Virus record (IMG/VR): IMGVR_UViG_3300046163_000066
Location: 102,177 to 166,176 of that record
Length of the DNA: 64,000 nucleotides
DNA from: a virus
Direction: 5' to 3' (one strand)
Positions 35,784-44,833 of the stretch are shown piece by piece (the stretch's first letter is position 1; each line of letters opens with the position of its first letter). A model generated the notes under the pieces. That model worked only from the letters and a program-made list of their open reading frames with translations. It searched no databases and had not been told where the DNA came from. The translations under genes were made by a program, and so were the position numbers.

Positions 35784-35811
35784 GCAACATTCAGTTGCAC
35801 GACTACTTAAA
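35784..35811 (-). promoter_or_regulatory. TATA box plus palindrome, gene 35781
   Basis: GCAAC-5-GTTGC (35784-35798); TATA at 35805-35811. The core CAACTGAATGT is shared with the 38434 palindrome. Confidence 0.6.
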
Positions 35812-35822
35812 GATTGTGATGT

Positions 35823-35966
35823 TCATTCTTTTGGGAATATCTCGTAAGCCACAGTTCCTACGATGAAAGTTCCGACGAAAGGCCACCATTTAGCCCTGAT
35901 TGGAATTATCATAAGTGCCGAACCAAGAGCCAACGTGGTCAATCCAAATTGAATGCTGGGTCTCAC
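35823..35966 (-). CDS. Small two-helix membrane protein, 47 residues
   Basis: FGLTTLALGSALMIIPI and WWPFVGTFIVGTVAY are two membrane helices. GTG start overlapping the previous TGA. Confidence 0.55.
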   Translation of the reverse strand: MRPSIQFGLTTLALGSALMIIPIRAKWWPFVGTFIVGTVAYEIFPKE

Positions 35967-37984
35967 GAAATCGCCACCGAGTTAGCGAAATGGTCTCCGC
36001 TTGCTTCTGATTCCCCTACAACACGATACTTCATTAGAACTTCATAAGTTCCGGGTGGGAGGTCTTTGAACAACTGACATTCATCAGAAGTTATCTGAAG
36101 AGTTTGGTTGCCACCAGAGTTGGTATAAACTTCCCAAACACCATTCTGAGAGAAATCGCTGACATTGTAGTATTGTCCGTTTTGATAAATGGTAATCATT
36201 ACTTCGATTTCAAGGGAACAATCTGGATGGTCGGGTCCATCGTGAGATAGATTCCATGTGGCTACTAAGTCATCGTTGCTGTCCTTCGACAACTCTAAGG
36301 AGTTAGAACTGAGGGATAGATTGCTACAATCCACAGGTTCTTCGGGTTCAGAAGGATGAGTTACTTCTTGATTGAGCCAAGTTCTTTCAATCATTTCATA
36401 ACCTCCTGAAGCATTAGTCCAAACCGCATACCAATAGAAATCGTAATGAGTTGTATTAACATCGGTAAAGTTGTCAATACTTAGAGTATGAATATCTTCA
36501 ACATAGCCTGAGATAAAGTGTAATCCTGTATCGAGAGTGATGTAATCATCCAAACTACCCGCACGATAGACTATCAATTGTGTGGACACGTTGTAACCCA
36601 CAGTTTCATCGGTGTCGCCATAACCACAATCTAAGTCATAGGCTACATTAGCAGCATTGGTTTCATTAACAAGGAAAACAATACCATAAAGGTTAATTTG
36701 ACAAGTTTCTGGTTCAGAAGTTTCGGCTTCAATGGTGATAATATCTCCAATCCATTTCTCGTCGAGTTGGTCACCATCTAAAAACAATGAAACTTTCGGG
36801 TCGTAGGCTCCTTCATCCACGTTGTCCCATGTGTGAAACACATAATCTGCTCCATCTGAGTCTGATGATTCTCCACTTTCCCAAGTGGTGTGTTCGTATT
36901 TGACAACATCTGGATTGTTATGTTCGTAGAGTTGCCAGAGAATCTCAAAGTTTCGGTCTTTACAGTTGTCTTCTTCAGGAACAATGGTGACATCAGCACT
37001 CATAGTAATCGCATCCTGTTCTGAATCGAACTCTTCCAAGTAGGCTTGAGAATTGATGAAATAAGCATCGCAACCAATTTCTTCAACTGGGTCTGGGGCT
37101 TCCGTAGTAACTAAGGCTGAAGGACCTTCCCAGAAATCTTCATCGAACTCATAGTTGATAGAAATCACATAGTCGCTGTTGGGCAAGTCGTATTCGTGAT
37201 GGTCTATTACGAATCTGTCGTGAAACTTATTGTCTATAATGTGTTCTGAATAATCTTGGCCGTTGTCTTCATCCCAAATAGCGATAATAAAGTAACCTTC
37301 CATGTGTCGGTTGCATCCACTCATGTCTTCAAACACAGTTCGCATTTCAATATCATTATTGAAGCCTTCGCCGTTAGCATCGAAATCACGAATTACAACA
37401 TCGTTCCAACGCCAATTTTCTGAACAATCTGGTGGTCCACCTCCGCCACCATTGTTATCATCCCAGTAACAAGAACCGTCGTCATCAGTTGCCATTGAGT
37501 CATAATTTTCAGCACCCATAGCGGTGCAACCCCAGATGGTTTCAAAGTAAATGTCGTCAGGACTTTCGCTGGAATCATTGTTATCCATGAAATAATCTAA
37601 TCCGACACCACCTGTAAGCAACAACAGAATGGGAGCGACAATCGCAATTATCATTTTGAGTTTCTCAGCCTTTCTTTGCACCGACTCTAAGGCACGGTCC
37701 ACAATGTCTCCTTCCAAAGTAGTTTCAACTTTGACTTCAGTAGAATTGTCTCCTCCGTTTAAAACAGTATTTGCCGAAACTTCGGCGGAGATATTCTGAA
37801 CAGTAGCAATCAGTTCGGCGGCTTCTTTGAGTTGGGCTACCAAATCTTTGTCTTTCTTATCTTCGTTAGAAAGATTGACTACTCCATCGTCAAGCAAATC
37901 TTCTAAAACTGCTTCGGCTGTTCGACCCGTGGCTTCGGCAATAATTTCAGCCTTACTACGAAGTTCATCCATCTCTTCTGTCAT
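35963..37984 (-). CDS. Membrane-anchored extracellular protein with DGSC box, 673 residues
   Basis: Coiled-coil cytoplasmic part (1-110), one membrane helix (LKMIIAIVAPILLLLTGGVG), then WGCTAMGAENYDSMATDDDG-SC, a Cys-rich box common in marine secreted proteins. Several beta domains with acidic residues follow. Probably displayed on the cell or virion surface. A GTGATGGAC site precedes the start; coupled to the next gene upstream. Confidence 0.6.
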   Translation of the reverse strand: MTEEMDELRSKAEIIAEATGRTAEAVLEDLLDDGVVNLSNEDKKDKDLVAQLKEAAELIATVQNISAEVSANTVLNGGDNSTEVKVETTLEGDIVDRALESVQRKAEKLKMIIAIVAPILLLLTGGVGLDYFMDNNDSSESPDDIYFETIWGCTAMGAENYDSMATDDDGSCYWDDNNGGGGGPPDCSENWRWNDVVIRDFDANGEGFNNDIEMRTVFEDMSGCNRHMEGYFIIAIWDEDNGQDYSEHIIDNKFHDRFVIDHHEYDLPNSDYVISINYEFDEDFWEGPSALVTTEAPDPVEEIGCDAYFINSQAYLEEFDSEQDAITMSADVTIVPEEDNCKDRNFEILWQLYEHNNPDVVKYEHTTWESGESSDSDGADYVFHTWDNVDEGAYDPKVSLFLDGDQLDEKWIGDIITIEAETSEPETCQINLYGIVFLVNETNAANVAYDLDCGYGDTDETVGYNVSTQLIVYRAGSLDDYITLDTGLHFISGYVEDIHTLSIDNFTDVNTTHYDFYWYAVWTNASGGYEMIERTWLNQEVTHPSEPEEPVDCSNLSLSSNSLELSKDSNDDLVATWNLSHDGPDHPDCSLEIEVMITIYQNGQYYNVSDFSQNGVWEVYTNSGGNQTLQITSDECQLFKDLPPGTYEVLMKYRVVGESEASGDHFANSVAIS

Positions 37985-37990
37985 TGTCCA

Positions 37991-38431
37991 TCACTTCTTC
38001 TTCAAGTTTTCAATCTCTTTTTGCAGATGCTTGATTTGTTCATTTAGATTTTTAACTTGTGTGCTAATTGAACCAGAAGTGTTCTGAACCGCAGGTGATG
38101 GGATAGTTTGTGGATTCCTTTCCATGTCAGCACGATGCTTGGTCAGAATCTCATTCATAGCACGCTCATGCCCTGCTTGGGATTCGTAATCTTGAAGTTC
38201 GGTTTGCTTTTCTATGGTCCACGTTTCGATAATCTTGGTGACAATCAACAAGGCAGGACCTCCGATGATAGCCAGAATTGAAACATAATTTTCAGCAGAA
38301 TCTAAGTAGGTCGGGTCCCATGCGGTAAGCACGAAGAAACCAACTGCAAGTAAGACCCACGCATACACAATAAGAAGGCCAATCTTTTGGAGCAACTTGT
38401 CGTTGTTAGTTTTGGGATTACTTACGCTCAT
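37991..38431 (-). CDS. Two-helix membrane protein with coiled coil, 146 residues
   Basis: Helices IGLLIVYAWVLLAVGFFVL and YVSILAIIGGPALLIVTKII, then a C-terminal coiled coil (VKNLNEQIKHLQKEIENLKK). It may pair with the coiled coil of the following gene. ATG 24 bp from TATA. Confidence 0.55.
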   Translation of the reverse strand: MSVSNPKTNNDKLLQKIGLLIVYAWVLLAVGFFVLTAWDPTYLDSAENYVSILAIIGGPALLIVTKIIETWTIEKQTELQDYESQAGHERAMNEILTKHRADMERNPQTIPSPAVQNTSGSISTQVKNLNEQIKHLQKEIENLKKK

Positions 38432-38433
38432 GT

Positions 38434-38462
38434 CAAGACATTCAGTTGTCTTGATACTTAAA
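38434..38462 (-). promoter_or_regulatory. TATA box plus perfect 7-bp palindrome, gene 38431
   Basis: CAAGACA-6-TGTCTTG (38434-38453); TATA at 38456-38462. Confidence 0.7.
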
Positions 38463-38474
38463 GATTACTGGAGC

Positions 38475-39140
38475 CTAATCAATGTTGGATTCTTTAGCCA
38501 ATGCGTCAATGTCTGGGTCTGAATCTACTCTTCGCTTTCGACCTTTTGATTTTGTGGTCATTTTAGCCTTGCCATCTGGGGCTGAAACATCCATGAAAAC
38601 CCATCGAGACAAATCTCCTTCAATTGTGCCATCATCAATCTGAGTAATCCAAGTTTGAAGTGATTCAAAATCGTCAAACATGAACTCATAATTCATAATA
38701 CCGAACAACCAATTAGAAGCATTAGACCTACCGCCTTCAATCACAACCAATGTTGGCTTACGCTGGTGGAGTGAGTTCAAAAGTTCGTGAATCGTTCCGA
38801 AAGGTCGTTGGTTGAAATCGAGATAAACAATCACAAAGTCAGAAATATCAACCATTCGCAAATCCATGTGAACGATTTCTTTCATACGTTGGGTCAGTTC
38901 AAAATAACGACCTGTTTCTTTGAGGTTCATCATCTTTTCTTTTTCGTTGCCAATTTCCTTAAAATAAGAATCTTTGACTGGCTTATCACAAGGGTCGAGA
39001 ACAACTACACCATGTTCCGACAAAAAGGAAGTCATTTCAGTTCTCCAACCGATACCGTCATCGTCTGCATGGTCAATAGGACCCGCAAGATAACATCGCA
39101 AATTATTCAGTCTGTTAGGTTCATCAACCATGATACTCAA
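38475..39140 (-). CDS. Nucleoside 2-deoxyribosyltransferase-like protein
   Basis: CYLAGPIDHADDDGIGWR at the N-terminus, VVVLDPCDKP, then VDISDFVIVYLDFNQRPFGT ending in IHELL. This is the family's catalytic layout, with the nucleophilic Glu probably in the GTIHEL region. It swaps bases on deoxyribosides for nucleotide salvage. The TATATAAA-type box at 39163-39169 gives 22 bp to TTG 39140. ATG 39131 is the alternative. Confidence 0.75.
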   Translation of the reverse strand: MSIMVDEPNRLNNLRCYLAGPIDHADDDGIGWRTEMTSFLSEHGVVVLDPCDKPVKDSYFKEIGNEKEKMMNLKETGRYFELTQRMKEIVHMDLRMVDISDFVIVYLDFNQRPFGTIHELLNSLHQRKPTLVVIEGGRSNASNWLFGIMNYEFMFDDFESLQTWITQIDDGTIEGDLSRWVFMDVSAPDGKAKMTTKSKGRKRRVDSDPDIDALAKESNID

Positions 39141-39162
39141 CAGAAGGTAAGTTGAATGACTG

Positions 39163-39169
39163 ATATAAA
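39163..39169 (-). promoter_or_regulatory. Variant TATA box (TTTATAT)
   Basis: Differs from the TTTAAGTA majority and resembles the box of the TBP gene and of gene 57075. Confidence 0.5.
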
Positions 39170-39176
39170 CTTGACT

Positions 39177-39293
39177 TCACAAATAATACCAAAGCGGAAC
39201 AGCAATACTTACGAAAATAATGTAAGGTGCATACTTTTTGAACAGTTTATGTTCCTTGATTTGCTTTAGGAACGTTTGAAATGGTGTTTCCAT
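39177..39293 (-). CDS. Small membrane protein, 38 residues
   Basis: Basic start (FLKQIKEHKLFKKY), then helix APYIIFVSIAVPLWYYL. GGTGAG site before ATG. Coupled to the upstream gene at 39305. Confidence 0.55.
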   Translation of the reverse strand: METPFQTFLKQIKEHKLFKKYAPYIIFVSIAVPLWYYL

Positions 39294-39304
39294 TATCTCA
39301 CCGA

Positions 39305-39559
39305 TTATTCAGAACGAAGTCCTTTGTGAAGGAAATAAACTCCGACTAATCCGACAACCACCAAAAGAGGTTGTGAAGAGACCATGTTAGAAATACCCAT
39401 AAAGGCTGCGGTGACACGCTCTCCGATACTGGGTTCGGTTTCAGCAGCAAATGTTTCAGCGAAATTGGTCGAAGTTACTTGCGGTTGCTCAACCTCGTGT
39501 TCCCAGCGATGACTAATCATGTAGTCTTGGTAGTTTTGACCTTCTGCTACTGCACCCAT
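39305..39559 (-). CDS. Tail-anchored protein with AETFAAE box, 84 residues
   Basis: MGAVAEGQNYQDYM start, then NFAETFAAETEP and one C-terminal helix (QPLLVVVGLVGVYFLHKG). The longer start at 39604 would read the TATA box as FKYQN and is rejected. Confidence 0.6.
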   Translation of the reverse strand: MGAVAEGQNYQDYMISHRWEHEVEQPQVTSTNFAETFAAETEPSIGERVTAAFMGISNMVSSQPLLVVVGLVGVYFLHKGLRSE

Positions 39560-39562
39560 GAT

Positions 39563-39589
39563 AGAACTGTGTTGGTTCTGATACTTAAA
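39563..39589 (-). promoter_or_regulatory. TATA box plus palindrome, gene 39559
   Basis: AGAAC-7-GTTCT (39563-39579) runs up to the TATA box (39583-39589). Confidence 0.55.
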
Positions 39590-39596
39590 GACTTGC

Positions 39597-40172
39597 TTAC
39601 TCAATGAACATCTCTGGGAACGGATACCAATTCAAAATGCGTGAAACCGATTCAAAGGATGTGTGGGTGTATGAATACAATTTGTAGTATCTGTATTCAG
39701 CCGGGGAGTAGTGCAAGTCATCCTCAACCACATACTGAAACCGGTTTGCCTTATCTATTACACTAAAATGAGTCTGGTCATTTTTATTGTTGGTGTCTTC
39801 TGCAAATGGTTTCACATACGGTGTAAAAATTACCTCATAATCTGGTTTAGTGGTTACTTCTATACGGTTGATTGCTTGAGTTTTTAGGTCCGCATAGTCA
39901 GAATTGTTGAAAGGGAATCCATAGAAACCAGTTGAACTCGACCGGGGCTTTTTAACCACCATGTATATGCCGGGGTCGTCTAAGTATTGGTCTCTATCAA
40001 CTTCTTCGTGAACATACTTCTCAAGATTGTAAATGTCCCAATCTAATCTACTATCTGTTGGATTGTCCAGCCAAGTTTCATCCACCATTCCATTTAAACC
40101 CCAATCCTCTTGTGGACCATACCAGTATTCAAGAACCCTCATTGGTAAAATAGAGGTTTGGTAGCGTGGCAT
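39597..40172 (-). CDS. Unknown aromatic-rich protein, 191 residues
   Basis: Tyr/Asp/Pro-rich, probably beta (YMVVKKPRSSSTGFYGFPF). No family recognised. ATG 23 bp from TATA (40196-40202). Confidence 0.5.
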   Translation of the reverse strand: MPRYQTSILPMRVLEYWYGPQEDWGLNGMVDETWLDNPTDSRLDWDIYNLEKYVHEEVDRDQYLDDPGIYMVVKKPRSSSTGFYGFPFNNSDYADLKTQAINRIEVTTKPDYEVIFTPYVKPFAEDTNNKNDQTHFSVIDKANRFQYVVEDDLHYSPAEYRYYKLYSYTHTSFESVSRILNWYPFPEMFIE

Positions 40173-40197
40173 ACTCTATTGAGTGTTTCTTTGATAC

Positions 40198-41157
40198 TTA
40201 AAGACTCTCACACATCACTTTGGCAATCGGTGGGCAAACCATGTTTCCGACCATAACACGTTTCGACTTGGCGTAAATGCCTTCGGCAAATTGTAGGTCA
40301 GGCCAACCTTGAAGGGTGGCTGATTCTTGAAGTGTAAATCCACGCTTCGTGATTTCTTCTGTATCTTCATCAATTTCTTCCACAATATGGTTCACTTGTG
40401 TAATTGTGTGGGCGGGCTTATCAATGGTATAACTTTGTGGTTCTTCGTGGGCTTTGCGACGACGACTCACAATTCGGATTTGAGATGGACTACATGAAGT
40501 CACAGTTGGAAACGGCTTGTCTAAGCCAAGTTTAGTCCAGCGTTTCTTAGCGACCATGTAAGGTGCTGGTTCTAAAGTCGAACCTATCAAGTCGGGCAAA
40601 ACATCTTGCACCGTCAATCCCTCATTAGTTGGTTTCAAGACCCAGCCTTCACCTGCAAAGACTCGCTTTCGCTTTTGGGCTACTCCGTAATCGTTAGCGT
40701 TGGCTACAACATAAGGAATTGGTGTGGGCAAAGAATCGAGAAACTTTCGGACTGGCACGACGTTCTCCATGCTCCACGAATCTGGGTTCATTACACCAAC
40801 GAGGTCAATAAACCATTGAACCATAATGTAACCGTCAGCAGAAGCCCTGCTGTGACTGGCTGTGGAAATGGCTTGACAAGGTGGTGAACCATGCAAATGG
40901 AAATGCAAATCTTCGGGTTCGATACCGTGAGCCGCACAGTAAGTAGCCAGATAAGCCAACAGAGTTTCAGCAGTTTCTTGAAGGTCGCCTCCAAGTGAAA
41001 GATTCAATACTGGAACATCAGGGTGATTAAGTGCATGATTCTTCAAAGCATCTTCCCAATTATCAACGCTGACAGCAATACCGCCACCACCTTGAATCCA
41101 ACCGTGGCTAAATCCACCAGTTCCACAAAATAAGTCAATCAACACTTTATGTTTCAT
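40198..41157 (-). CDS. DNA (cytosine-5) methyltransferase
   Basis: LIDLFCGTGGFSHGW (motif I), GSPPCQAIS (IV, catalytic Cys), SMENVV (VI), DYGVAQKRKRVF (VIII), TLQESATLQGWP (IX) and VGNMVCPP (X) are all present and in order, so it should be active. At 319 residues the recognition region is short. No partner nuclease is adjacent, so self-marking or evasion of host restriction is more likely than a restriction system. TATA variant at 41183-41189, 25 bp. Confidence 0.9.
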   Translation of the reverse strand: MKHKVLIDLFCGTGGFSHGWIQGGGGIAVSVDNWEDALKNHALNHPDVPVLNLSLGGDLQETAETLLAYLATYCAAHGIEPEDLHFHLHGSPPCQAISTASHSRASADGYIMVQWFIDLVGVMNPDSWSMENVVPVRKFLDSLPTPIPYVVANANDYGVAQKRKRVFAGEGWVLKPTNEGLTVQDVLPDLIGSTLEPAPYMVAKKRWTKLGLDKPFPTVTSCSPSQIRIVSRRRKAHEEPQSYTIDKPAHTITQVNHIVEEIDEDTEEITKRGFTLQESATLQGWPDLQFAEGIYAKSKRVMVGNMVCPPIAKVMCESL

Positions 41158-41192
41158 ACTAAGTGCTATTATGCTGGCACCTATTTAAACCT

Positions 41193-42653
41193 TCACTCGG
41201 ATTGGCTACGAAGTAGAAGAACTCCTAACAGAAGAACTCCACCGACCACAGGAATAATTGGGAAACTTCCTTCTTCGGGTGTTTCCTGTGCAACCAATGG
41301 GTCTCCAGTTTCATCTCCGCCGTTTTCTCCCTCTCCGTTGTCCCCATTGTCTCCGTTTTCTCCGTTTTCATCGAAACAAAGAGATTCGTCGTGAACTTGT
41401 GCGGTTTCATCGTAGTTGTAATTGCCTTCAGTTGTGCAACCAACTTTTTGGCACAGTCCATCAGATTTTTGGAATCCATCATTACAGGGTCCACAATCTC
41501 CAGTTTCTGAAGTTTCTTGATACTTGGAAGCGTTAGGGTCATTACAACTCAAAAGGGTGTTGGGTGAATTGACTGTAAGTGTTACAGTTTCCTTTTTCTC
41601 CTGACCCACTACTTTGTCCCATCTGGAAAGTAGTGTGAACGTGCTGGTGCCAACAGGTAAGGCGGAGGTGTTGTAAGTGTAAGTTTGCGCTGTGACACCT
41701 TTAGCCCATGAAGTGATTTCTTGGTCGTTGCCAGCAGAGTTGCTGACTAAAAGTTTCACCGAGGAAGCATTTTTCCTGTCGGTTGTATCGAGACTCCAAT
41801 TGAAAGTTACGGAATCTGAGGCACCCTGAGTAACTTGAGATTTAGAAATTGTAAATGTATCAACTGGTGCAATTTTGTAAGTGCAAGTAACGGATGCAGG
41901 TTGTCGGTTGTATTTGGATTTGTAGTTGTAGGCTTCATTATCCATGCAACCATCTTCATACATAGCCCACTTGACTAATCCAAGATACATAGGTGTGGCT
42001 TTGCCACTTCCAGAGATTCTTGCGTCGGTAGAATTATCTCGCTCGAACTTGATGTCGCCGTTAGGTCCTCTGAACTTGACTGTGAAAGTTCCAATACCTG
42101 AAGCATCTGCACCGGGGTCGAGACTAATGTAGTGGCTTCCTGACGTAAGTGTGACATCTACCTTTTTACCACCAGAACCCGAAACTTCCTTAATGTTGGT
42201 AAAGGCAGAGTTTCGAGCAGCAGAAAGCAGACTAATCTTATCACCATCATAAGTAGCAACGGGACCCAAATGCCCAGAACCGCCCATAACTGCTTGAGAT
42301 TCAATCCTGAAAGTCATTTCACTTCCTGTTGCACCATTAACATTGACTCCATAATCTGAAGCCCCTAAAAGTTTGATTCGGTCATTTTCCCATTCTGTAA
42401 AACTTGGGCAATCAGTTGAACTGGTGCAAACGTATTTGGTTGAAGAATCTTTCTTTTTGAAATAATGTGAGATTCCATAACCACTACCGGGAATCTTGTG
42501 GCCGAGGGCTTGTTTGAATGTTCCATTTGAAACTGTGGCTCCGGGGACTCCCACGATTTCGGCTGCGAAACTTTCTTGCTTAGATTTGCCACCAATGATG
42601 GTTTCGGCTGACAAGAAGTTCTTGCTAAAAATATCGCCTACGGAAAAACCCAT
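41193..42653 (-). CDS. Tail-anchored surface protein with SAE/FAAE boxes, 486 residues
   Basis: N-terminal FLSAETIIGG and QESFAAEIVG boxes in quick succession look like pro-peptide cleavage sites. Then come a beta body, a GCMDNEAYNYKSK Cys-rich box, an Ig-like domain (VTQGASDSVTFNWSLDTTD), more Cys (CGPCNDGFQKSDGLC), an acidic Gly/Asn spacer and a C-terminal helix (VVGGVLLLGVLLL). Most like a spike or envelope protein. Start 23 bp from TATA (42677-42683). Confidence 0.6.
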   Translation of the reverse strand: MGFSVGDIFSKNFLSAETIIGGKSKQESFAAEIVGVPGATVSNGTFKQALGHKIPGSGYGISHYFKKKDSSTKYVCTSSTDCPSFTEWENDRIKLLGASDYGVNVNGATGSEMTFRIESQAVMGGSGHLGPVATYDGDKISLLSAARNSAFTNIKEVSGSGGKKVDVTLTSGSHYISLDPGADASGIGTFTVKFRGPNGDIKFERDNSTDARISGSGKATPMYLGLVKWAMYEDGCMDNEAYNYKSKYNRQPASVTCTYKIAPVDTFTISKSQVTQGASDSVTFNWSLDTTDRKNASSVKLLVSNSAGNDQEITSWAKGVTAQTYTYNTSALPVGTSTFTLLSRWDKVVGQEKKETVTLTVNSPNTLLSCNDPNASKYQETSETGDCGPCNDGFQKSDGLCQKVGCTTEGNYNYDETAQVHDESLCFDENGENGDNGDNGEGENGGDETGDPLVAQETPEEGSFPIIPVVGGVLLLGVLLLRSQSE

Positions 42654-42678
42654 GACAATTATTCGGTTGTTCTGCTAC

Positions 42679-42894
42679 TTAAAGACTCTGGCGATTGTCC
42701 CAGTAATTTTCATAGTAAGCATAACAAGGTATCAACCAAATAGTGCTAACTACTTGTAAAGGCCATCCCAGAGACTGGTAATCTGCGACCCAATCATCAG
42801 AAAACAGATAAAACCAACCCAGCATGATTGGCTGTAAAGCCACGAATCCCCAAACGGGTCTAAGAATAGTTCTCCAATCTTTCATACTTGTCAT
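42679..42894 (-). CDS. Small multi-helix membrane protein, 71 residues
   Basis: PVWGFVALQPIMLGWFYLF and PLQVVSTIWLIPCYAYY are two membrane helices. ATGA overlap with the zinc/winged-helix gene. Confidence 0.55.
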   Translation of the reverse strand: MTSMKDWRTILRPVWGFVALQPIMLGWFYLFSDDWVADYQSLGWPLQVVSTIWLIPCYAYYENYWDNRQSL

Positions 42895-43358
42895 ACTAAC
42901 CAAACTCCAGCGTGTCCATCAGGGTTGATAATTTGATACTTAGTCGGAGCCATTGAAACCTTTCTAACAGTTTCAAAACGACATAACTTTCGGAGGTGAT
43001 GACTAACTGACCTCTGATTCTGGTTGAAGTCGAACTCATCCATTAGTCGAGCGATTTCACCCGATGTTAGCCCGTCTGGATGACGTGCCAGAATGCGACA
43101 AATGTTAAACAACAACCATTTGTCTTTGGATTGTATCTGTTTGCGACAGTCGTTAGCACAAAAGATTTGGTCTCGGTGTCCATACACCAGTTGAAAGTTA
43201 GACCCACAACCCGGACAAAACATAGTCTGAGTATTACCCATTGGATTCCACCACGAAGTAGTTTTATCTGAATCGAATGAACTGCAAAAGTCAGAACAAT
43301 AGGACCCGTAATGTTGTGGCCTTTTGACTGTGTTGCCACAAGGACAAATAGAGACCAT
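42891..43358 (-). CDS. Zinc-finger plus winged-helix regulator
   Basis: Two cysteine fingers (CPCGN ... YCSDFC; FCPGCGS ... FCANDC), then a winged helix (ICRILARHPDGLTSGEIARL, SVSHHLRKLCRFE). A second copy of this architecture is at 61673-62188. Its start region carries the same operator as the PolD subunit gene next door, so it may regulate both. ATG 43358 is used because the longer MLCCITH is operator sequence. Confidence 0.65.
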   Translation of the reverse strand: MVSICPCGNTVKRPQHYGSYCSDFCSSFDSDKTTSWWNPMGNTQTMFCPGCGSNFQLVYGHRDQIFCANDCRKQIQSKDKWLLFNICRILARHPDGLTSGEIARLMDEFDFNQNQRSVSHHLRKLCRFETVRKVSMAPTKYQIINPDGHAGVWLV

Positions 43359-43388
43359 GTGTGTTATACAGCACAACACCGTATTAAA
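43359..43388 (-). promoter_or_regulatory. Promoter with TGTGTT-4-AGCACA operator
   Basis: TATA variant at 43383-43388, 24 bp from ATG. The half-site GTGTGTTATACA adjoining the ATG is identical to that at 44834. Confidence 0.65.
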
Positions 43389-43403
43389 CTGTTCTTTAAT
43401 CTG

Positions 43404-43465
43404 GTAGTCTGAGGCTTACCTGCGGCGAAGCCGCAATCAGAGAAGGCTATGCGTGTGGTCATGCC
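43404..43465. terminator. Structured intergenic hairpins
   Basis: TGCGGC-3-GCCGCA plus outer GAGGC...GCCTC and a GGC-ATG...CAT-GCC arm. It lies directly after the PolD-subunit stop and before the next promoter. A terminator or small structured RNA. Confidence 0.45.
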
Positions 43466-44833
43466 TCATTCAAAACTTTGGAATGGAATGACTCTTGTGC
43501 TACGATTTCTAAGATTATAGACGGTTAGCCTTGACTTCTTGGCTTGATAACCCAACATATTCATAAAGTCTGTTTCATTTTGAAATGTAGATGAAACTAC
43601 TAACGGAATACCTCGATACCATTCAACTTGGTGTGCATGAGTGTGGCCTGTGACCATCAAATCTGGAACATCTCTGATAACCATTTGGTCTTCGGTTTCT
43701 GGCGACAAAGCATTTCTTTCGCCCCACATCGGAGCGAGGTGTCTTTTCTTTAGCATTTCTTTCATGGCTTCCGCAGGTCGCTCATAAGTAACGTGTGCCA
43801 TGCGTGGCACCATGTCGTCAATACCTTTGCCGTGATAACTAAGAATCTGGAAGGGGTCTGCATGAGATTCCGCTGCGTGGTGAAGATTGATTCGAGCAGG
43901 GTTGCCAACATGAACGGTTGAATTGAACCTTTGTTGGATAAGTGGTTCAAGAACTGGTTGTGGTTCGGCAGGTCGCACAGCGTCGTGATTGCCCGGAAGA
44001 ATTACTGGTGTAATGTGGTCAGGCAATTCGTCTAACTTACGAGCGCACATCTCGTATTGGTCATAAACATCGTGGATGCTCAAGTTTTTGTCGTGGCCGG
44101 GATAAACACCGATGCCATCTACTACATCACCAGAAAGAACGAAGTATTTGATATTCTGAGCCGTTTCATCGTCAGAGTTCATCCAGCGCATCATTTTGTC
44201 CCAATCTTTTTCCAGAAACTCTTTACTGCCCATGTGAATGTCAGAAGCAAATGCTACTGAAACTGGGTCAAACTCCATGCCTCCTCGATTGTAATTGTGA
44301 GGTAAGACTTCTGGATATTGAACACGACTACAAAACATCAGGTCTCCTGCCCCTCCTTTTTGCTTATCTTCTGCAAACTTGGCCGTGACACCAATCACGT
44401 CGTCAAGAAGAAGTGTTCCCGCAGCAGGGTCTTCGGCTCGAATGAAAATGTTCACGCTACCAGTTCGGTCCTCAAGTTCCACAATGCGACCACCGCTTCG
44501 ACTACGCCGAATGTCGGAAACCATGCCAACTAATGAAACTGAATGACGCAAGTATTTGTTGCGGTCTTTATTGACGGTGCGAATGTCTGCAAAGGCAGTA
44601 AATCCATGTTCCTTTTTGAGAATCCCTTGAACGGTTTCTAATCGGTCTTGGAACAAGTTGATGATGTCCGACATTTTACCTGTTTGGTCGGTTTGGCCCA
44701 CGGAAATACCTGTCTGGAGTTCGTAAGCATAATCTGAGGCTTTTTCACCCCATGCGTCAGCGATTTGACGTGGCTCCATGCGAAGTTCGGAAGCAATTCG
44801 GCTGGGAGTCCAGCCTCGAAGTTCAGAAACCAT
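43466..44833 (-). CDS. DNA polymerase D small subunit-like (DP1) exonuclease
   Basis: 455 residues. OB-like domain (LVGMVSDIRRSRSGGRIVEL) then a calcineurin-like phosphoesterase with all metal motifs: ASDIHMGS, SGDVVDG, LPGNHDAVRP and VTGHTHAHQ. Intact motifs suggest an active 3'-5' proofreading exonuclease. In euryarchaea DP1 pairs with DP2; no DP2 gene is visible here, so it may use the host DP2 or one outside the window. Shorter at the N-terminus than usual DP1. Start 44833, 23 bp from TATA. Confidence 0.82.
   Translation of the reverse strand: MVSELRGWTPSRIASELRMEPRQIADAWGEKASDYAYELQTGISVGQTDQTGKMSDIINLFQDRLETVQGILKKEHGFTAFADIRTVNKDRNKYLRHSVSLVGMVSDIRRSRSGGRIVELEDRTGSVNIFIRAEDPAAGTLLLDDVIGVTAKFAEDKQKGGAGDLMFCSRVQYPEVLPHNYNRGGMEFDPVSVAFASDIHMGSKEFLEKDWDKMMRWMNSDDETAQNIKYFVLSGDVVDGIGVYPGHDKNLSIHDVYDQYEMCARKLDELPDHITPVILPGNHDAVRPAEPQPVLEPLIQQRFNSTVHVGNPARINLHHAAESHADPFQILSYHGKGIDDMVPRMAHVTYERPAEAMKEMLKKRHLAPMWGERNALSPETEDQMVIRDVPDLMVTGHTHAHQVEWYRGIPLVVSSTFQNETDFMNMLGYQAKKSRLTVYNLRNRSTRVIPFQSFE

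Noticed and set aside
40198-41157. Restriction-modification system
   Set aside because: The methyltransferase has no adjacent restriction gene; the PD-(D/E)XK proteins are 9 and 14 kb away under their own promoters.
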